Below are positions 61,043-64,000 of a stretch of 64,000 nt of DNA, in pieces (positions within the stretch are counted from its first letter, which is position 1; each line of letters starts with the position of its first letter). Source of the DNA: Clavibacter michiganensis (lineage in GTDB: Bacteria > Actinomycetota > Actinomycetes > Actinomycetales > Microbacteriaceae); assembly GCF_016907085.1 (NCBI RefSeq), contig NZ_JAFBBJ010000001.1:62001-126000 (forward strand). Reading direction: 5' to 3'. The position numbers and the translations under genes are program-made. The notes beneath the pieces were generated by a model that did not search any database, was not told the DNA's origin, and was given only the letters and a program-made list of their open reading frames with translations.

Positions 61043-62053
61043 TCAGGCGAGGCGCCCCTTCGGCGAGCTGTCGCTCGTCTTCGACGGGTCCTTCTCCACG
61101 ACGTCGCCGAGGGCGTCGTCGATGCGGGTCAGGAGCTCGGCCGGGATCTTCACGCCGGAGGCCTTCACGTTCTCGTGCACCTGCTCGGGGCGGGAGGCGC
61201 CGATGATCGCCGAGGCGACGTTGTCGTTCTGGAGCACCCATGCGACGGCGAGCTGGGCCAGCGACAGGTCGAGCTCGTCGGCGACGGGCTGCAGCTCCTG
61301 GACGCGGGTCAGGACGTCGTCGTTCATGTAGCGCTTGATCATGTCGGCGCCGCCCTTGTCGTCCGTGGCGCGCGAGCCCTGCGGCAGGTCCTGGCCGGGC
61401 TTGTACTTGCCGGTGAGGACGCCCTGCGCGATGGGGGACCAGACGATCTGCGAGATGCCGAGCTCGGCGGAGGTCGGGACGACCTCCTCCTCGATGACGC
61501 GCCAGAGGGCCGAGTACTGCGGCTGGTTCGAGATCAGCTGGAAGCCGAGCTCGCGGGAGAGGCCGTGGGCCTCCCGGAGCTGCTCAGGGGTCCACTCGCT
61601 GACGCCGATGTAGAGCGCCTTGCCCTGGCGGACGACGTCGGCGAACGCCTGCATCGTCTCCTCGAGCGGGGTCTCGTAGTCGTAGCGGTGGGCCTGGTAG
61701 AGGTCCACGTGGTCGGTCTGGAGGCGCTCGAGCGAGCCGTCGATCGACGCCATGATGTGCTTGCGCGAGAGGCCGGTGTCGTTGTGGCCCTTGGCACCGG
61801 TCGGGAAGTAGACCTTCGTGAAGATCTCCAGGCCGTCACGGTTCTCGCTCTTGAGCGCGTCGCCGAGCACCTTCTCGGCGACGGTGTTCGCGTAGCCGTC
61901 GGCCGTGTCGAACGTGGTGATGCCGGCCTCGAGGGCCGCCTGCACGCACTGCGTGGCGGTGTCGTTCTCGACCTGCGACCCGTGGGTCAGCCAGTTGCCG
62001 TACGTGATCTCGGAGATCTTGAAGCCTGAGTTGCCTAGGTAGCGGAATTCCAT
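61043..62053 (-). CDS. Aldo/keto reductase, copy 1
   Basis: 336 residues. TIM-barrel AKR with MEFRYLGNSGFKISEITYGNWLTHGSQ, TFDTADGYANTVAEKVLGDAL (Asp and Tyr of the tetrad), FTKVYFPTG (Lys), DLYQAHRYDYETPLEETMQAF (His) and SAIIGASRPEQVHENVKASG (NADPH site). Close to the Kv-beta-like AKR group. It reduces aldehydes or ketones. It is about 88% identical to the neighbouring copy at 62186. A TAGGCT -10 lies six bases before ATG 62053. Confidence 0.93.
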   Translation of the reverse strand: MEFRYLGNSGFKISEITYGNWLTHGSQVENDTATQCVQAALEAGITTFDTADGYANTVAEKVLGDALKSENRDGLEIFTKVYFPTGAKGHNDTGLSRKHIMASIDGSLERLQTDHVDLYQAHRYDYETPLEETMQAFADVVRQGKALYIGVSEWTPEQLREAHGLSRELGFQLISNQPQYSALWRVIEEEVVPTSAELGISQIVWSPIAQGVLTGKYKPGQDLPQGSRATDDKGGADMIKRYMNDDVLTRVQELQPVADELDLSLAQLAVAWVLQNDNVASAIIGASRPEQVHENVKASGVKIPAELLTRIDDALGDVVEKDPSKTSDSSPKGRLA

Positions 62054-62059
62054 CCTCCG

Positions 62060-62065
62060 AGCCTA
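62060..62065 (-). promoter_or_regulatory. -10 TAGGCT, leaderless type
   Basis: Six bases before ATG 62053; the spacer CGGAGG also resembles a Shine-Dalgarno sequence, but too close to be used normally. Confidence 0.45.
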
Positions 62066-62125
62066 CGCCGCGGGCGCTGGGGGAGCCCCGGGCGGGGTCT
62101 GTCCGCGGGGTGACCGGGAGATGGA

Positions 62126-62164
62126 CGCGCGGCCCCGCCCGATGGTCTCGGGCGGGGCCGCGCG
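62126..62164. terminator. 17-bp perfect hairpin between the two reductases
   Basis: 62126-62142 pairs with 62148-62164, loop TGGTC. It should end transcription of copy 2 before copy 1. Confidence 0.75.
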
Positions 62165-62185
62165 GTGGCGCGGAGGGAGAGCCGA

Positions 62186-63196
62186 TCAGGCCTCGCGGGT
62201 CTTCGGCGAGCTGTCCTCGGTCTTGCGCGGATCCTTCTCGACGATGTCGCCGAGCGCGTCGTCGATGCGGGTGAGCAGCTCCGCCGGGATCTTCACGCCC
62301 GACGCCTTCACGTTCTCGTGCACCTGCTCGGGACGCGAGGCACCGATGATCGCGGACGCCACGTTCTCGTTCTGCAGCACCCACGCGACCGCGAGCTGCG
62401 CGAGCGACAGGTCGAGCTCGTCGGCGACGGGCTGCAGCTCCTGCACGCGGGTCAGCGTGTCGTCGTTCATGAAGCGCTTGATCATGTTCGCGCCGCCCTT
62501 GTCGTCGGTCGCGCGCGACCCGGACGGCAGCTCCTGGCCGGGCTTGTACTTGCCCGTCAGCACGCCCTGGGCGATGGGGGACCAGACGATCTGCGAGATG
62601 CCCAGCTCCTTCGACGTGGGCACGACCTCCTCCTCGATGACGCGCCAGAGCGCCGAGTACTGCGGCTGGTTCGAGATCAGCTGGAAGCCCAGCTCGGTGG
62701 CGAGCGCGTGGCCGGCGCGCAGCTGCTCGCTCGTCCACTCGCTGACGCCGATGTAGAGCGCCTTGCCCTGGCGGACGACGTCGGCGAACGCCTGCATCGT
62801 CTCCTCGAGGGGCGTCTCGTAGTCGAACCGGTGCGCCTGGTACAGGTCGATGTAGTCGGTCTGGAGGCGCTGGAGCGACGCGTCGACGGAGTCCATGATG
62901 TGCTTCCGCGAGAGCCCCACGTCGTTGTGGCCCTTGGGTCCGGTGGGGCCGAAGACCTTGGTGAAGATCTCGATCGAGGCGCGTCGCTCGTCCTTGAGCG
63001 CCTCGCCGAGGACGGTCTCCGCCTTGGTGTTGGCGTAGACGTCGGCGGTGTCGAAGGTGGTGATCCCCGCCTCGAGCGCGGCCTTCACGCACGCGGTCGC
63101 GGTGTCGTTCTCCACCTGCGATCCGTGGGTGAGCCAGTTGCCGTAGGTGATCTCGGAGATCTTGAAGCCGGAGTTGCCGAGGTATCTGAATTCCAT
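62186..63196 (-). CDS. Aldo/keto reductase, copy 2
   Basis: 336 residues from ATG 63196. All AKR landmarks are the same as in copy 1, with TFDTADVYANTKAETVLGEAL, FTKVFGPTG, DLYQAHRFDYETPLEETMQAF and SAIIGASRPEQVHENVKASG. About 40 differences from copy 1, concentrated around residues 36-80 and in the last ten residues. Each copy has its own -10 and terminator, so they are separate transcripts. A recent tandem duplication is likely. The long frame continuing upstream on this strand belongs to no gene. Confidence 0.93.
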   Translation of the reverse strand: MEFRYLGNSGFKISEITYGNWLTHGSQVENDTATACVKAALEAGITTFDTADVYANTKAETVLGEALKDERRASIEIFTKVFGPTGPKGHNDVGLSRKHIMDSVDASLQRLQTDYIDLYQAHRFDYETPLEETMQAFADVVRQGKALYIGVSEWTSEQLRAGHALATELGFQLISNQPQYSALWRVIEEEVVPTSKELGISQIVWSPIAQGVLTGKYKPGQELPSGSRATDDKGGANMIKRFMNDDTLTRVQELQPVADELDLSLAQLAVAWVLQNENVASAIIGASRPEQVHENVKASGVKIPAELLTRIDDALGDIVEKDPRKTEDSSPKTREA

Positions 63197-63202
63197 GGGA
63201 CG

Positions 63203-63208
63203 ACCGTA
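63203..63208 (-). promoter_or_regulatory. -10 TACGGT, leaderless type
   Basis: Six bases before ATG 63196 of reductase copy 2. Confidence 0.45.
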
Positions 63209-63276
63209 CGCCGGCCGCCTCCGCGCCCCCGCACGAAAGTGTGCGACGGATCGGGCGCCCGGGTCAGGCGCCCGGG

Positions 63277-63891
63277 TCAGGCGGCGGGGGAGCGGATCAC
63301 GTGCAGGGGCGCGAGCGCCGTGTCGAGCGCCGCCTCCAGCGGCCACGCCGAGCGCTCCGGCTGGCTGAGCACCAGGCCGCCCTGGATGGCCGCGAGGATG
63401 ACCGTGGCGATGCGCTGCGGATCCGCCGAGGGGCCGACGAGTCCCGCCTCGCGCATCCGCTCCACGCCGCGCGACAGGAACGCGCGCCAGGACCGCATGG
63501 TCTCGGCGATGGCCCGCTCCAGCTCCGGATCGACGGCGGACGCCTGCGTCGCGAGCGAGCCGATGGGGCACGCCCACCGGCCGCGGCCGATGTAGTAGTC
63601 GACGAGCGCCGAGCGCCAGGCCTCCCACGACTCCCAGGACCCGAGGTCGTGGATGTGCGGCTCCTGCGCCTCCATCAGCTGCCGGCCCTCCCAGCCCGCG
63701 ACCTCGCGCACCAGCTCGAGCTTGCCGCCGGGGAAGTAGTGGAAGAGCTGGCTCTTGCTCGTGAGGGTCGCGGCGCGCACGTCGTCGAGCGTGGTGCCGC
63801 CGACGCCGGTGGCGAGGATCTGCTCGCCGGTGGCCTCGATGATCCGCTGGCGGGTGAGCCGCCCGCGCTCGGTGATCCTCGGTTCGGCCAT
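63277..63891 (-). CDS. TetR-family regulator
   Basis: 204 residues from ATG 63891. HTH: RGRLTRQRIIEATGEQILATGVGGTTLDDVRAATLTSKSQLFHYFPGGKLELVREVAGWEG. The C-terminal domain (CPIGSLATQ, FLSRGVERMREAGLVGPSADPQRIATVILAAIQGGLVLSQPERS) matches the TetR_C_33/AcrR-like group that often controls an adjacent oxidoreductase. It is divergent from a gene cut by the window end. A TAGGAT -10 at six bases and two operator-like palindromes lie in the spacer. Confidence 0.92.
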   Translation of the reverse strand: MAEPRITERGRLTRQRIIEATGEQILATGVGGTTLDDVRAATLTSKSQLFHYFPGGKLELVREVAGWEGRQLMEAQEPHIHDLGSWESWEAWRSALVDYYIGRGRWACPIGSLATQASAVDPELERAIAETMRSWRAFLSRGVERMREAGLVGPSADPQRIATVILAAIQGGLVLSQPERSAWPLEAALDTALAPLHVIRSPAA

Positions 63892-63897
63892 GCTCCG

Positions 63898-63903
63898 ATC
63901 CTA
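63898..63903 (-). promoter_or_regulatory. -10 TAGGAT, leaderless type
   Basis: Six bases before ATG 63891 of the TetR gene. Confidence 0.5.
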
Positions 63904-63908
63904 CCGTT

Positions 63909-63926
63909 GTGGACTGATCGGTCCAA
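63909..63926. promoter_or_regulatory. TetR operator O1
   Basis: GTGGAC, centre TGATCG, GTCCAA. It lies between the TetR -10 and, for the rightward gene, over a TGGACT (63910-63915) that can act as -35. Confidence 0.7.
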
Positions 63927-63933
63927 CCCGTGC

Positions 63934-63939
63934 TATCAA
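63934..63939 (+). promoter_or_regulatory. -10 TATCAA of the rightward gene
   Basis: 18 bp after TGGACT (63910-63915) and seven bases before ATG 63947, so another leaderless-type start, placed between the two operators. Confidence 0.45.
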
Positions 63940-63957
63940 TTGGACCATGCAGTCCAA
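63940..63957. promoter_or_regulatory. TetR operator O2 overlapping a start codon
   Basis: TTGGAC, centre CATGCA, GTCCAA: a perfect 18-bp palindrome that includes ATG 63947. Its centre is 31 bp (about three turns) from that of O1. Confidence 0.72.
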
Positions 63958-64000
63958 TGAAGAAGCCATCCAGTCCCTCGTCCCCGACACCCGGCTCGCC
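63947..64000 (+). CDS. Start of a gene cut by the window end
   Basis: Eighteen codons from ATG 63947 (MQSNEEAIQSLVPDTRLA) run open to the last base. Product unknown. The divergent TetR gene and the two operators in the spacer suggest it is the repressor's target. There is no Shine-Dalgarno sequence. Confidence 0.55.
   Translation, partial: MQSNEEAIQSLVPDTRLA

Overview
The window is a chromosomal segment of a very high G+C actinobacterium. Codons end almost always in G or C, several starts are GTG or TTG, and it carries WhiB, CarD, a PdtaS-type kinase, an A-B fused Mrp antiporter subunit and many leaderless-type promoters. Gene content and protein style fit Microbacteriaceae, most like Clavibacter; this is inferred from recognition, not from a search. 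No rRNA, CRISPR array, transposase, integrase or prophage is visible.

Layout. 1-3.2 kb: 3' part of pdtaS convergent with whiB1, a membrane protein, bcp peroxiredoxin and tRNA-Lys(CTT). 3.6-9.2 kb: a large secreted GH81 beta-1,3-glucanase with an inserted sugar-binding-like module and three discoidin domains. 9.5-17 kb: carD, a small membrane protein, a secreted HNH nuclease, an AnsP-like amino acid permease, a lipoprotein, a marR-MFS pair and an alpha/beta hydrolase. 17-24 kb: GH15 trehalase/glucoamylase-like enzyme divergent from a glucose-6-phosphate dehydrogenase paralogue, MscS channel and an ArsB/SLC13-like permease. 24.1-29.6 kb: tetR-MMPL-YhgE operon, in which the MMPL protein carries a C-terminal region resembling an inactive ABC ATPase. 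29.7-33.4 kb: an AztD-like secreted protein behind a near-ideal Zur box, an ABM monooxygenase, a sugar-phosphate isomerase and a fructosamine kinase.

33.5-36 kb: otsA-otsB for trehalose. 36-42.7 kb: a tightly overlapped mrpA(B)CDEFG Na+/H+ antiporter operon. 42.8-48 kb: ilvD-ilvB-ilvN-ilvC. 48-57.7 kb: small membrane proteins, DoxX, serA, a tetR/MFS efflux pair, leuB, ilvE and a fumarylacetoacetase-family hydrolase. 57.7-60.3 kb: gltX, a thioredoxin-reductase-like oxidoreductase and tRNA-Gln(CTG). 60.4-64 kb: a ribbon-helix-helix/toxin-like pair, two tandem aldo/keto reductases and a TetR gene divergent from a gene cut by the window end.

Functionally the window joins branched-chain amino acid synthesis (ilvDBNC, leuB, ilvE), serine synthesis (serA), trehalose metabolism and osmo/pH homeostasis (otsAB, a possible GH15 trehalase, mscS, mrp) with several self-contained regulator/efflux pairs whose palindromic operators are visible. 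Many genes have a TANNNT -10 element 6-7 bases before the start codon, as expected for leaderless mRNAs, and many ends are marked by long perfect GC-rich hairpins, mostly without a U-tract.
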